This document shows, piece after piece, positions 18,366 to 26,797 of a DNA stretch of 64,000 nucleotides; positions within the stretch are counted from its first letter, which is position 1, and each line of letters begins with the position of its first letter. The notes under the pieces are model-generated. The model was given only the letters and a program-made list of their open reading frames with translations, had not been told where the DNA came from and made no database searches. This DNA comes from an uncultured Anaeromyxobacter sp. GTDB lineage: Bacteria > Myxococcota > Myxococcia > Myxococcales > Anaeromyxobacteraceae. The translations under genes and the position numbers were made by a program. The stretch lies in the NCBI GenBank assembly GCA_903855945.1, contig CAIOAK010000117.1, positions 1-64,000 on the forward strand, read 5' to 3'.

Positions 18366-19013
18366 TTGTCGCCGAGCCGCGCCCCAGCCACGAGCCGCAC
18401 CGAGTTCGAGGCGCTCGCGCTGCCCCACCTCGACGGGCTCTACGCAGCCGCGCTCCGCCTCACCCGAAACCCGGGGGACGCCGAGGATCTGGTCCAGGAC
18501 GCGGTGCTCCGCGCCTACCGGTTCTTCGACAAGTTCGAGCGCGGCACCAACATCAAGGCCTGGCTCTACAAGATCCTCACCAACACCTTCATCAACAAGT
18601 ACCGACGCTCGACCAAGGAGCGGAACATCGTCGAGGACGAGCGGGACTCCGTTCAGGACCGGCTCGTCTCCCGGGACTCCGCCGACGAGGCCGCCGATCC
18701 GGAGCGGGCCTACTTCGACCGGCTCCTCTCCGACGACGTGCTCCGCGCCATCGACGCGGTTCCCCTCGATTTCCGGATGGCGGTGATCCTCGCCGACCTG
18801 CAGGACTTCTCCTACAAGGAGATCGCCGACATCCTCGACGTCCCCGTCGGGACCGTGATGAGCCGGCTGTTCCGCGGACGGAGGCTGCTCCAGAAGCAGC
18901 TCGCGGAATACGCGGCCTCCTCCGGGGTGTTGCAGTCGGGTGGAGGGGATGGGAGCATCCCCGACGAGAGCATCGACCTCGAGACATGGAAGCGGCGGCG
19001 CGACATCTCCTAG
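18366..19013 (+). CDS. ECF-family RNA polymerase sigma factor
   Basis: 215 residues. Sigma region 2 (about 15-85) reads [27 protein letters not shown]... with INKYRRS; region 4 (about 145-195) has the helix-turn-helix [34 protein letters not shown]. Start TTG 18366 is decided by GGAGGGAGG five bases upstream; the open frame further up has no such site and crosses the promoter. The gene is followed by a zinc-finger anti-sigma factor, the usual arrangement for ECF control. The regulon is unknown. Confidence 0.93.
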   Translation: MSPSRAPATSRTEFEALALPHLDGLYAAALRLTRNPGDAEDLVQDAVLRAYRFFDKFERGTNIKAWLYKILTNTFINKYRRSTKERNIVEDERDSVQDRLVSRDSADEAADPERAYFDRLLSDDVLRAIDAVPLDFRMAVILADLQDFSYKEIADILDVPVGTVMSRLFRGRRLLQKQLAEYAASSGVLQSGGGDGSIPDESIDLETWKRRRDIS

Positions 19014-19041
19014 CGGCACCTCGCAGCGGCGGAACGGGTAC

Positions 19042-19875
19042 ATGACGCAGGGCGCGATCTCGAGAACCAGCTACGACTGCCAGGACGTCGGCCGTCTCGT
19101 CGAGCCGTACCTCGACGGCGAGTTCGGCCCCGACGACCGCGCCGCGTTCGAGACCCACCTGTCGGGCTGTTCCCCCTGCCGCGGCAGCGTCGCCTCGGCG
19201 ATGGCGTTCCGGTCCGCGCTCCGCGCCCGGCTGCGCGAGGCGTTCGCCCCGGGCGCCGCGCACACCACCGCTCCCGACTCCCTCCGCCGGCGCATCTCGG
19301 CGGCCCTCGACGCAGAGCCGGTGCGGGCCGCCCCCTGGTGGCGGCGCATCGTCGCCCCGCTGCCGGTGACGGCCATGGCAGCCTGCGTGGCCGGAGTCCT
19401 GGTGGTGCTCGCCGGGCATCGGGCCACCGACCCGCTCGTCGAGGAGGCCGTCCTCAAGCACGCGCGGGACCTCCCCCTCGAGCTCAGCACCGCGTCGATC
19501 GCTCCCGAGATGATCCCCGGGATGCTCGCCTCCAAGCTCGATTTCCACCCCAGGCCCCCGGCGCTCCGCGGCGACGGCGTTCGGCTCATGGGCGCCCGCC
19601 TCACCCAGCTGCGGGAGTGGCCGGCCGCGTACATGCGCTACGAGACGCGCCAGGGAGGGCGGCTCGGGCTCTTCATCATCGACGACCCCCAGCGGCGCGT
19701 CGCCGACGAGGGGCACGCGGTGCGGACGGGGCCCGACACCATCTGGGTGATGAACATGCGCGGCTACAACGTGGCCGTCTGGCGGCGAAACGAGATCGTC
19801 TACTCGCTCGTGTCCGATCTGGACGAGGCGGATCTCGTCCGGCTCGTCGAGTCCGCGCAGCCCGCCGAACGGTAG
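19042..19875 (+). CDS. Zinc-finger anti-sigma factor (membrane-anchored)
   Basis: 277 residues. The N-terminal anti-sigma domain has an early Cys (YDCQDVGRLVEPYLDGE) and the zinc motif HLSGCSPC (His-x3-Cys-x2-Cys). One membrane segment (about 110-130, VTAMAACVAGVLVVLAG) separates it from an extracytoplasmic domain of about 145 residues ending in EIVYSLVSDLDEADLVRLV, resembling the sensing domains of RsgI/RseA-like regulators in delta-proteobacteria. It likely holds the ECF sigma factor inactive until a signal at the cell surface. Start ATG 19042 lies 28 bp after the sigma stop. Confidence 0.9.
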   Translation: MTQGAISRTSYDCQDVGRLVEPYLDGEFGPDDRAAFETHLSGCSPCRGSVASAMAFRSALRARLREAFAPGAAHTTAPDSLRRRISAALDAEPVRAAPWWRRIVAPLPVTAMAACVAGVLVVLAGHRATDPLVEEAVLKHARDLPLELSTASIAPEMIPGMLASKLDFHPRPPALRGDGVRLMGARLTQLREWPAAYMRYETRQGGRLGLFIIDDPQRRVADEGHAVRTGPDTIWVMNMRGYNVAVWRRNEIVYSLVSDLDEADLVRLVESAQPAER

Positions 19876-19941
19876 CGTCGGCGCGCGCCGCGATCCATCC
19901 GTCCTTTGACTTCGCTCCGGGCGGCCTTTAAGGATCCCCGG

Positions 19942-20862
19942 ATGCGGAAGAACGTCCTGCTCATCGAGAGCGATCCGGTCCTCGCGAGCGCCCTGGCCAC
20001 GACGCTGTCCACCCGCGGATTCGGGGTCCAGACCAGCCCGGACGGCAAGGAGGGCTTCGACCTGGCCCGGGTGCAGCGCCCCGACTGCATCGTCCTCTGC
20101 GTCGAGCTGCCGGGGCTCTCCGGCTACTCCTGGTGCAACAAGCTGAAGAAGGACCCCGATCTCCGGGAAACCCCGCTCGTCATCACCAGCTCCGAGGCCA
20201 CCCCGGAGACCTTCGAGCAGCACCGGAAGCTGAAGACCCACGCCGAGGACTACCTCCGCAAGCCCTTCCCGCCGGGGGTCCTGGCCGACCGGATCGAGGC
20301 CCTGGTCGGTCCTCCGGACGCGCCTTCCGACGACGAGTTCCTCACGCTCGAGGACGTGGAGCTGGAGGACGCTCCGGACACGAAGGCCCCTCCCCCTCCC
20401 CCTCCCCCCGTGCCCGGGCTGGAGGCGGACGACGACCTCCGGGCGCTCGACGACGCCTTCGACGCCATCAGCCGAGGCGCGGACGAGCGCGCCGACCCGG
20501 CGTCGGGCGCTCCGTTCCACGAGCCCCCCATCACCCTTCTTCCGGAGGCCGACGAGCTCCCCGCCCTTTCCGACCTGGACCGGGAGATGGCGGCCGAGCT
20601 GGCGTCGATCGCCCGGCAGGCCGAGGAGGTGCCGGCCGAGCCGGTCGTCGTCGTTCCGGCCGTCGTCGTTCCGGACGGCTTCGCCCCGGACGAGGCGGCC
20701 GAGCTGCGCGCCGAGCTCGCGGCCGTCCGGGAGGAGCTGGCCCGGTTGCGGGAGGAGACGCACCGCCGGATGGAGGAGCTCGCAGCCGGGGCGGCGCGGC
20801 TGCGCGAGTCCACGCGGCGCGCGCTCCTGCTCGTGGCCCGGGAGCTGGAGGAGCCGCGGTAG
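19942..20862 (+). CDS. FrzS-like pseudo-receiver protein with Pro-rich linker and coiled coil
   Basis: 306 residues. Residues 4-120 form a receiver-like fold very like FrzS of Myxococcus: VLLIESDPVLAS, DGKEGFD, NKLKKDPDL and QHRKLKTHAEDYLRKP. The phospho-acceptor position, four residues before the Pro of VELPG, is Cys53 rather than Asp, so ordinary phosphorylation is not possible. A Pro run (PPPPPPPVPG) and an acidic linker lead to a coiled coil (about 255-300, rich in Glu/Arg/Ala/Leu heptads). In M. xanthus FrzS is a polarity and motility protein; this gene may do a similar scaffold job. Start at ATG 19942, 66 bp after the anti-sigma stop. The poly-Pro tract is encoded by C-rich near-repeats that could slip. 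Confidence 0.8.
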   Translation: MRKNVLLIESDPVLASALATTLSTRGFGVQTSPDGKEGFDLARVQRPDCIVLCVELPGLSGYSWCNKLKKDPDLRETPLVITSSEATPETFEQHRKLKTHAEDYLRKPFPPGVLADRIEALVGPPDAPSDDEFLTLEDVELEDAPDTKAPPPPPPPVPGLEADDDLRALDDAFDAISRGADERADPASGAPFHEPPITLLPEADELPALSDLDREMAAELASIARQAEEVPAEPVVVVPAVVVPDGFAPDEAAELRAELAAVREELARLREETHRRMEELAAGAARLRESTRRALLLVARELEEPR

Positions 20863-20883
20863 CGCTTCGCCGGACGAGCCCGA

Positions 20884-22452
20884 TCAGCGGCGGCGGCGGC
20901 GCCGGAACGCCGAGCCGACCTCACCGAGCTCCCGCACGCCCAGGACGCGCGCGGCGGCGAAGTAGGCCACCGCGCCGGCCGCGATGGGCACGAGCGCGAG
21001 CGGAGCCTGCCGCAGGAGCCCGCCGGCCGGGAGCATCGGCGCCACGCCCGCCTTCGCCAGGAGGACGGCCACCACCATCACCGCCGAGGCGAGCAGCGTG
21101 CGGGCGAGCTGCCCGGAGATCCCCGCTCCCCCGAGCCCGCCGTGGCGCAGCTTCCAGGCCAGCGCGAGCACGGCGAAGTTCGCCGTGGCCGCGAGCGCCG
21201 TGCCGAGCGCGATGCCGCGGAATCCGAGCAGCGGATGGAGCAGCAGCACGAGGACGACGTTCGACGCCATGCCCACCACGCTGCCGATCACCGGAATGCG
21301 CGGCTCGTCGAGCGCGTAGAAGGCCGGGGCGAGCACCTTCACCGCCGAGTAGCCGTAGAGCCCCACCGCGTAGAATACCAGCGCGTCGGCGGTGGCCGAG
21401 GCATCGGCGGCCGAGAACCGCCCGTGCTCGTAGACGAGCGAGATGATGGGGGTCGCGAGCGTGATGAGCCCCACCGAGGCGGGCACGTTCAGGAAGGCCA
21501 CGAGGCGCAGCGCCGACCCGAGCGTCTCCTTCACGCCGTCCATGTCGCCCGCGGCGACCCGCTGCGCCACGCCGGCGCCGGCCACCGTGGCGATGGCCAC
21601 CCCGAAGACGCCGAGCGGCAACTGCATGAGCCGGAAGGCCATCATGAGCCAGGTGTTCGCCCCCACCTCGTGGGAGGCGAAGACGGTGTTGACGAGGATG
21701 TTCACCTGCGTCGCCGACAGGCCGATCACCGAGGCCGCCATGAGCCGGCCGATCCGCCGGATGCCCGGGTCGGCGAACACGGACCGGCCGAAGCCCGGTC
21801 GCAGGCGGAAGCCGAGCGCGCGCAGGCTGGGCCACTGGGCGAGCAGCTGCATCGTCCCGCCCACCAGCGTACCGATCGCCCAGCCCACCGCCGCGGCGCG
21901 CGGCCCCTGACCCGTGGCCCACAGCCAGACCCCCACCGCGATGGCGCCCACGTTGAAGAGGGCCGGGGCCAGGGCGGGCGCGGTGAAGCGCGACTGCGCG
22001 TTCAGCATGCCCATGGCCACGGCCGACAGGGAGACGAGCAGCAGGAACGGCATCATGAGTCGGGTGAGGAAGGCGGCGAACTCCGCCTCTTCCGGGCCGA
22101 ACCCCGGGGCGAGCAGCCGGACGATCTCCGGAGCGGCGAGCAGCCCGACGAGGACGATGCTTCCCACCACGAGGAGCACGAGCCCCACGAGCCCGTTCGC
22201 GAGCGCATGGGCGTCGTCCCGGCCCCGCCGGGCGTGGGCCTCCGCGAAGGTGGGGACGAACGCGGAGGAGAGCGCCCCCTCGGCGAAGAGGTCGCGAAGC
22301 AGGTTGGGGATGCGGAAGGCCACCACGAAGGCGTCCGACCACCGGTTGGCTCCGACGAGCGCCGCGAAGAGCTGGTCGCGGACGAGCCCCAGGACCCGCG
22401 ACGTCATGGTCGCCGCGGAGAGCCAGATGGCACGCCCCATCCGGATCGTCAT
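20884..22452 (-). CDS. murJ: Lipid II flippase MurJ
   Basis: 522 residues with about fourteen hydrophobic segments. The N-terminus has SRVLGLVRDQLFAALVGA and SDAFVVAFRIPNLLRDLFAEGALSSAFVP, a signature of the MurJ/MviN family, including conserved Arg residues lining the cavity; GMLNAQSRFTAPALAP and LPLGVFGVAIATV also match. It flips lipid II across the cytoplasmic membrane for peptidoglycan synthesis. ATG overlaps the previous stop as TGATG. Ends in a run of Arg. Last gene of the valS - murJ operon. Confidence 0.95.
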   Translation of the reverse strand: MTIRMGRAIWLSAATMTSRVLGLVRDQLFAALVGANRWSDAFVVAFRIPNLLRDLFAEGALSSAFVPTFAEAHARRGRDDAHALANGLVGLVLLVVGSIVLVGLLAAPEIVRLLAPGFGPEEAEFAAFLTRLMMPFLLLVSLSAVAMGMLNAQSRFTAPALAPALFNVGAIAVGVWLWATGQGPRAAAVGWAIGTLVGGTMQLLAQWPSLRALGFRLRPGFGRSVFADPGIRRIGRLMAASVIGLSATQVNILVNTVFASHEVGANTWLMMAFRLMQLPLGVFGVAIATVAGAGVAQRVAAGDMDGVKETLGSALRLVAFLNVPASVGLITLATPIISLVYEHGRFSAADASATADALVFYAVGLYGYSAVKVLAPAFYALDEPRIPVIGSVVGMASNVVLVLLLHPLLGFRGIALGTALAATANFAVLALAWKLRHGGLGGAGISGQLARTLLASAVMVVAVLLAKAGVAPMLPAGGLLRQAPLALVPIAAGAVAYFAAARVLGVRELGEVGSAFRRRRRR

Positions 22453-23588
22453 CAGTGCTTCCCGCCGACACCACCCCGGTTGGCGGCATCCCGCTTGATC
22501 ATCCAGGCCTTGGCCTGCGCCTGCACCGTCGCCGGAACGTTCCGGTCCCGGGCCAGGTCCTTGATGTCCTTCTCCTGGAGCGTGGGGAGGAACTTGAGCG
22601 CGGTGGGGAGCGGCACCTTGGGATTCTTCACCAGCGCGTGGCGGAGCGGGTAGATCTTCAGGAAGTCCCGCTTCTCGTAGATGTACCGGAGCACGTCGGC
22701 GTTGGCGGTCCGGGAGTTGGCGAGCGACAGGATCTCCCCGTCCGTGATGCGGGGGCTCTGGGCGGCGGCCAGGCTGACGAGCCGGTTGGAGTCGCGCAGG
22801 AGCAGTGTCCGGGCCTCCCGGTTCCCCAGCGTGGCCAGCTTGATCTTCTGGGCCACCGACATCCGGAGGACCCGCTGCGTCATCGTGAGTCGCTTCTCCT
22901 CCTGCTCCGGCGTGGCGCGCTCCGCCGCGGAGGCCTCCTCCGCGTCCCGGGCCAGCTCCTCCCCGTACTCCACCATCAAGGTCGCCGCCGAATCCTCCGA
23001 CTGGAGCCGGGCCGGATCGACGCCGTGGATGCGCCGGTGCGCCTCGACGAGCTGCGGGACGTCGAGCAGCACCAGCCCGTTGCGCACGCAGAAGTCGCAG
23101 GCCCCGTCGATGGTGGAGGCGGGGACGTTCGGGTTCCGGCACAGCCCGCGCACGATGTCGTCGCAGCGCAGGAGCCGCAGCTCGTTCTGCCGGATGATCT
23201 CGGCGAGCGGCGCGGGCACCACCGGCGCCAGCCGGGCCACCGTCTCGTCCGAGGTGGCCGGGTTGAGCAGGATGGCCTGGAGGGCGCCGGGGGACGCGGC
23301 GAGCAGGCCCGCCACCCAGTCGAGGACCGGTGCCTCGACCTCCTCGGAACGGAGCGCCGTGGACCAGATCCGCTCGGGCAGCGCAGCCGCCGACCGCTCG
23401 GAGGCCTCGCGCACGCCGGCGTCCTCGTCGAAGGCGAGGAAGAAGAGCATCGTCAGCAGGTCGCCGGGGGCGACCGCCGGGACGAGCCCCTTCGCCCCCA
23501 TCATCCGGATGGGGAGCGGCGCCTTCGCATCGACGTGCTTGCGAAGGGCCGGGGAGAGCGCCTCGAGGGGAAGCGGGCAGCCGGGCAA
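22452..23588 (-). CDS. Helical-repeat protein of unknown function
   Basis: 378 residues from a TTG start 3 bp after the TPR gene; GAGGAG lies upstream. Mostly alpha-helical with HEAT-like repeats such as AILLNPATSDETVARLAPVV, LCRNPNVPASTID and LLLRDSNRLVSLAAAQ, and a C-terminal NPKVPLPTALKFLP repeat: short NP-x-V/T-P turns between helices recur about every 30-40 residues. An RNxN-type motif pattern hints at a protein-binding solenoid. No membrane segment, no catalytic motif. I do not recognise the family. Coupled to murJ by TGATG, so a role in envelope growth is possible but unproven. Confidence 0.6.
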   Translation of the reverse strand: MPGCPLPLEALSPALRKHVDAKAPLPIRMMGAKGLVPAVAPGDLLTMLFFLAFDEDAGVREASERSAAALPERIWSTALRSEEVEAPVLDWVAGLLAASPGALQAILLNPATSDETVARLAPVVPAPLAEIIRQNELRLLRCDDIVRGLCRNPNVPASTIDGACDFCVRNGLVLLDVPQLVEAHRRIHGVDPARLQSEDSAATLMVEYGEELARDAEEASAAERATPEQEEKRLTMTQRVLRMSVAQKIKLATLGNREARTLLLRDSNRLVSLAAAQSPRITDGEILSLANSRTANADVLRYIYEKRDFLKIYPLRHALVKNPKVPLPTALKFLPTLQEKDIKDLARDRNVPATVQAQAKAWMIKRDAANRGGVGGKH

Positions 23589-23591
23589 GGG

Positions 23592-24116
23592 CTACTCCTC
23601 CCCGCGCGTCCGCGGTTCCGCCCCGGACGCCGGATGCTGCTTCATCCACCGGTGGTGGATGCGCCCGAACATCCGGTTGAACCAGTTGCTCCGGGAGAGG
23701 AAGGGGACGACCGGACGCTGGCGGGTCCCGAGCGCGGCGCGGGCGTCGGCGATGCGGGTGTCGCCCGGGTGCGTGACGAGCCCGCGATCGAGGGCCCGGA
23801 CGGCGCGGGCCCGCTGGCCGAGCGCCATGGCCACGCGCGCCTGGTTGATGATCTGCTCGGGGTCATCCCGGCCGAAGCGGACGGCCCGATCGACCAGCAC
23901 CACGCCGAGGTTGGAGTTCCGCTCGACGAGCACGAGCGTGAGCCCGTACCAGGACTGCACCCGAGGATCGGAGGGGGCCTGCCGGTAGGCCCGGCCGAAG
24001 GCCTGGTGCGCGCCCTCTCGATCGCCGGCCTCGAAGAGGCGCACGCCTTCCGCCAGCGTCTCGGCCACCTCCGAAGGCAGGGCTCGCCCGCCCGGCTCCG
24101 GACCGGCCGCGCTCAT
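23592..24116 (-). CDS. Small TPR-like protein
   Basis: 174 residues. Two or three tetratricopeptide-type helices are visible: LAEGVRLFEAGDREGAHQAFGRAYRQAPSDPRVQSWYG and a weaker copy ending AVRALDRGLVTHPGDTRIADARAAL. The C-terminal 40 residues are basic and aromatic (RSNWFNRMFGRIHHRWMKQ). No signal peptide. It overlaps coaX by ATGA and is followed by the helical-repeat gene, so both repeat proteins are probably made together. Function unknown; TPR proteins usually mediate protein contacts. Confidence 0.65.
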   Translation of the reverse strand: MSAAGPEPGGRALPSEVAETLAEGVRLFEAGDREGAHQAFGRAYRQAPSDPRVQSWYGLTLVLVERNSNLGVVLVDRAVRFGRDDPEQIINQARVAMALGQRARAVRALDRGLVTHPGDTRIADARAALGTRQRPVVPFLSRSNWFNRMFGRIHHRWMKQHPASGAEPRTRGEE

Positions 24117-24877
24117 GCGTTCCTCTCGTGGATGATCCGGAGCCCGTCGAGGGTCAGGTGCTCGTCCACCTCGGAGATGGCCTTCGAGAGCCCGGCCACC
24201 AGCGGAGCCAGCCCCCCGGTGGCCACCACGAGCGCCGGGAAGGGGAGCTCGGCCTGCATGCGCTCGCAGATGCCGTCCACGAGCCCCACGTATCCGAAGA
24301 CGATCCCGCTCTGCATGCTGGCCACCGTGTTCTTGCCCACCACGTGGGCCGGCCGGGCGAACTCGACCCGCGGCAGCTTGGATGCGTTCCGGAAGAGCGC
24401 CTCCATGGAGATGGAGACGCCGGGCGCGATGGCCCCGCCCAGGTACTCGCCCCGCGGCGAGACGGCGTCGAAGGTGGTGGCCGTGCCGAAGTCGACCACG
24501 ATGAGCCCCCGCTGGAATCGGGCGTAGGCGGCCACCGCGTTCACCACCCGGTCGGCCCCCACCTCGCGCGGGTTGTCGTAGAGGATGGGCAGGCCCGTCT
24601 TCACGCCGGGTCCCACGAAGAGCGGCTTCTTCCCGAAATAGCGCTGCGACATCTGCTCGAGCGCGAAGGCGAGCGGCGGGACGACGCTGGAGATGGCGAT
24701 GGCCGCCACCCGCGCCGGGTCCAGTCCCACCGAGGCGAAGAGCTGGCGCACCAGGATGCCCCACTCGTCGTGGGTGCGGCTCTGGGAGGTCTCCACGCGC
24801 CACTGGTGGCGCAGCGAGGCCCCCTCGAAGGCACCCAGGACGGTGTTGGTATTGCCTACGTCGATGGCGAGCAGCAC
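24113..24877 (-). CDS. coaX: Type III pantothenate kinase
   Basis: 254 residues from a GTG start. The phosphate-binding motif DVGNTNTVLG is at the N-terminus; GADRVVNAVAAY and VVDFGTATTFD, which bind pantothenate and nucleotide in the ASKHA fold, follow. It phosphorylates pantothenate as the first step to coenzyme A and is insensitive to CoA feedback. It completes a pathway pair with coaBC at 13.6-14.8 kb. Located between birA and the TPR gene, an order seen in many bacteria where birA and coaX are linked. Confidence 0.95.
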   Translation of the reverse strand: MLLAIDVGNTNTVLGAFEGASLRHQWRVETSQSRTHDEWGILVRQLFASVGLDPARVAAIAISSVVPPLAFALEQMSQRYFGKKPLFVGPGVKTGLPILYDNPREVGADRVVNAVAAYARFQRGLIVVDFGTATTFDAVSPRGEYLGGAIAPGVSISMEALFRNASKLPRVEFARPAHVVGKNTVASMQSGIVFGYVGLVDGICERMQAELPFPALVVATGGLAPLVAGLSKAISEVDEHLTLDGLRIIHERNA

Positions 24878-24892
24878 GGGCGGAGGGTAACG

Positions 24893-25900
24893 TCAGCCCC
24901 CCGCCGGGTCAACGCGAGCGACGAGCCGGACGTCGCCACTCACGACCCGCACGATCCCGGCTCGGGTGCGCACGAGCAGCGCCCCGGACGCGTCGATGTC
25001 CTCGGCGATCCCGGTGGTCTCGCCCGCCTCGCCGTCCATGCGGACCTCCCTCCCCAGCGTGACCGACCGCTCCCGCCACGCCTCGCGGATGGGCTCGAAC
25101 CCCTCCGCCGCGTGCCGGTCGAGCCAGTGCTCCATCTCCGCGAGCAGCGCCGCCGCGAAGAGCGCACGCGGCACGGGTTGCCCCCGCTCGACGGCGATGC
25201 TCGTGGCGACGTCCCGCAGCTCGGGCGGGAGGTCGTCCGGGCCGGCGTTCAGGTTCACGCCGATCCCCACCACGACCCAGTGGATCTGGTCCAGCTCCGC
25301 GGAGAGCTCGGTGAGGATCCCCGCCACCTTGCGGCCGCGGACGAGCAGGTCGTTGGGCCACTTGATCCCCGCCTCCACGCCGGCCTTCCGGCAGGCCTCG
25401 CAGGCGGCCACCGACGCGACGAGCGTCAGCTCGGGCGCCCGCTGCGGGGGCAGGTCCGGCCGCAGGATGGCGGACAGGTGGAGGTTCTTCCCGGGCGGGG
25501 ACGACCAGGCGCGCCCCCGCCGGCCCCGCCCCGCGGTCTGGCTCTCCGCCACCACCACCTCGCCGTGCAGAGCGCCCTCCTCCGCGAGCTCGCGCGCCCG
25601 GTCGTTCGTGGAGGGGAGCTCCTCGGCGCAGTGGAGCACCTGACCCAGGTCGTGGGTGTTGAGGAGCGGTCCGATCTCCAGCGCGCCCAGCCGGTCGGGG
25701 ATGGAGGCGAGACGGTAGCCGCGCGCGGGAACGGCCTCGATCCCGTACCCCTGGCGGCGGAGCGCTTCGACGTGCTTCCACACCGCGGCCCGCGAGAGCC
25801 CGAGCTTGCCGCTGATCGCCTCGCCGGAGACGAAGTCATCGGCCGCCTCGGCGAGGAACGCGAGGACCAGTTCCTCGCTCCCCGGTGGGAGCTCGCCCAT
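24893..25900 (-). CDS. birA: Biotin protein ligase / biotin operon repressor, BirA
   Basis: 335 residues from ATG 25900. An N-terminal winged helix-turn-helix (about 8-65, with SGKLGLSRAAVWKHVEALRRQGY) precedes the catalytic domain: ESQTAGRGRRGRAWSSPPG is the biotinyl-AMP loop, KWPNDLLV and GRKVAGILTE bind biotin, and VVVGIGVNLN follows; a small C-terminal SH3-like domain ends the protein. It biotinylates acetyl-CoA carboxylase and, with the DNA-binding domain, may repress biotin genes. A TTG at 25936 that extends the frame is better read as part of a TTGACA promoter box. No ribosome binding site precedes ATG 25900. Confidence 0.93.
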   Translation of the reverse strand: MGELPPGSEELVLAFLAEAADDFVSGEAISGKLGLSRAAVWKHVEALRRQGYGIEAVPARGYRLASIPDRLGALEIGPLLNTHDLGQVLHCAEELPSTNDRARELAEEGALHGEVVVAESQTAGRGRRGRAWSSPPGKNLHLSAILRPDLPPQRAPELTLVASVAACEACRKAGVEAGIKWPNDLLVRGRKVAGILTELSAELDQIHWVVVGIGVNLNAGPDDLPPELRDVATSIAVERGQPVPRALFAAALLAEMEHWLDRHAAEGFEPIREAWRERSVTLGREVRMDGEAGETTGIAEDIDASGALLVRTRAGIVRVVSGDVRLVARVDPAGG

Positions 25901-25907
25901 GCCGACG

Positions 25908-25936
25908 ATTCTCGGGGCGCTCTCCGGGTGTGTCAA
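25908..25936 (-). promoter_or_regulatory. Candidate leaderless promoter of birA
   Basis: On the minus strand TTGACA (25936-25931) is followed after exactly 17 bp by GAGAAT (25913-25908). The ATG at 25900 begins 7 nt after the -10, where transcription itself should start, so the mRNA would have little or no leader. Confidence 0.5.
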
Positions 25937-25949
25937 ACGGTCCGGTGGG

Positions 25950-26795
25950 TCAGACCGCCGGCTCGACCTCGAAGGAGATGTCCACGCCCCGGGCTCCGTG
26001 CGTCAGCGCCCCCATGGAGACGAAGTCGACGCCGGTGGCGGCGACCCGCGGCAGCCGGTCCAGCGTCATGTTCCCGCTCGCCTCGAGGAGCACGCGCCCC
26101 GCGGCCCGGCGGACCGCCTCGGCCATCGCCGCGTCCGTCATGTTGTCGAGCAGGACGATGTCGGCACCGGCGCCGATGGCCTCGTCGAGACCCGGAAGGT
26201 CCACCACCTCCACCTCGACACGGAGCATGGCGTTGCCCCGTGCGCGCGCGCGCCGGACCGCCTCCCCCACCCCGCCGCAGGCGGCGACGTGGTTGTCCTT
26301 CACCAGGATGCCGTCTCCCAGAGAGAAGCGATGGTTCGCTCCGCCGCCCGCCCGCACGGCGTCCTTCTCGAGCCGCCTCCAGCCGGGTGTCGTCTTGCGG
26401 GTGTCGAGCAGCCGGGTGCGCCCACCTCCCGCCGCGAGCGCGTCCACCGCCCGGCGGGTCCCGGTGGCCACCCCGGAGAGTCGCTGGAGGAAGTTGAGCG
26501 AGGTACGCTCCGCCGCGAGCAGCGCCCGCATCGGCCCCTCGGCCTCGCCGAAGGTCTCGCCGCGAGCCACGCGGTCGCCGTCGGCGCGTCCGAAGGCGCA
26601 GCGGGCGCCCAGACGCTCGAAGACCCGGGCCGACACGGCCGTACCGGCGAGCACGAGATCCTCCTTCGCCAGGAAGACGCCCCGTCCGAGCGCTTCGGCC
26701 GGGATGGTGGCCTCGCTCGTCACGTCCCCGAGCGAGAGGTCCTCCTCGAGCGCCAGGTCGATGAGCCGCTCGACGGCCCAGGTGAGGCCGGCCAC
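25950..26795 (-). CDS. nadC: Nicotinate-nucleotide pyrophosphorylase (carboxylating), NadC
   Basis: 281 residues from GTG 26795. Quinolinate and PRPP are joined by residues in DTRKTTPGWRRLEKDAVRAG and GGANHRFSLGDGILVKDNH, both intact; the C-terminal barrel has EVEVVDLPGLDEA, VLLDNM and EASGNM, then FVSMGALTH. This is the last step of de novo nicotinate mononucleotide synthesis, which pairs with NadD at 35.2-35.7 kb. The start lies 2 bp after the valS stop. 49 bp downstream lies birA with its own promoter. Confidence 0.95.
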   Translation of the reverse strand: MAGLTWAVERLIDLALEEDLSLGDVTSEATIPAEALGRGVFLAKEDLVLAGTAVSARVFERLGARCAFGRADGDRVARGETFGEAEGPMRALLAAERTSLNFLQRLSGVATGTRRAVDALAAGGGRTRLLDTRKTTPGWRRLEKDAVRAGGGANHRFSLGDGILVKDNHVAACGGVGEAVRRARARGNAMLRVEVEVVDLPGLDEAIGAGADIVLLDNMTDAAMAEAVRRAAGRVLLEASGNMTLDRLPRVAATGVDFVSMGALTHGARGVDISFEVEPAV

Positions 26796-26797
26796 GG

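Noticed and set aside
20384-20412. C-rich tract as a microsatellite or regulatory repeat
   Set aside because: It encodes the Pro linker of the FrzS-like protein; kept only as a possible slip site.
25901-25936. 12-residue N-terminal extension of BirA from the TTG at 25936
   Set aside because: The TTG is part of a perfect TTGACA -35 with a well-spaced -10; the extension has no conserved residues and no ribosome binding site.
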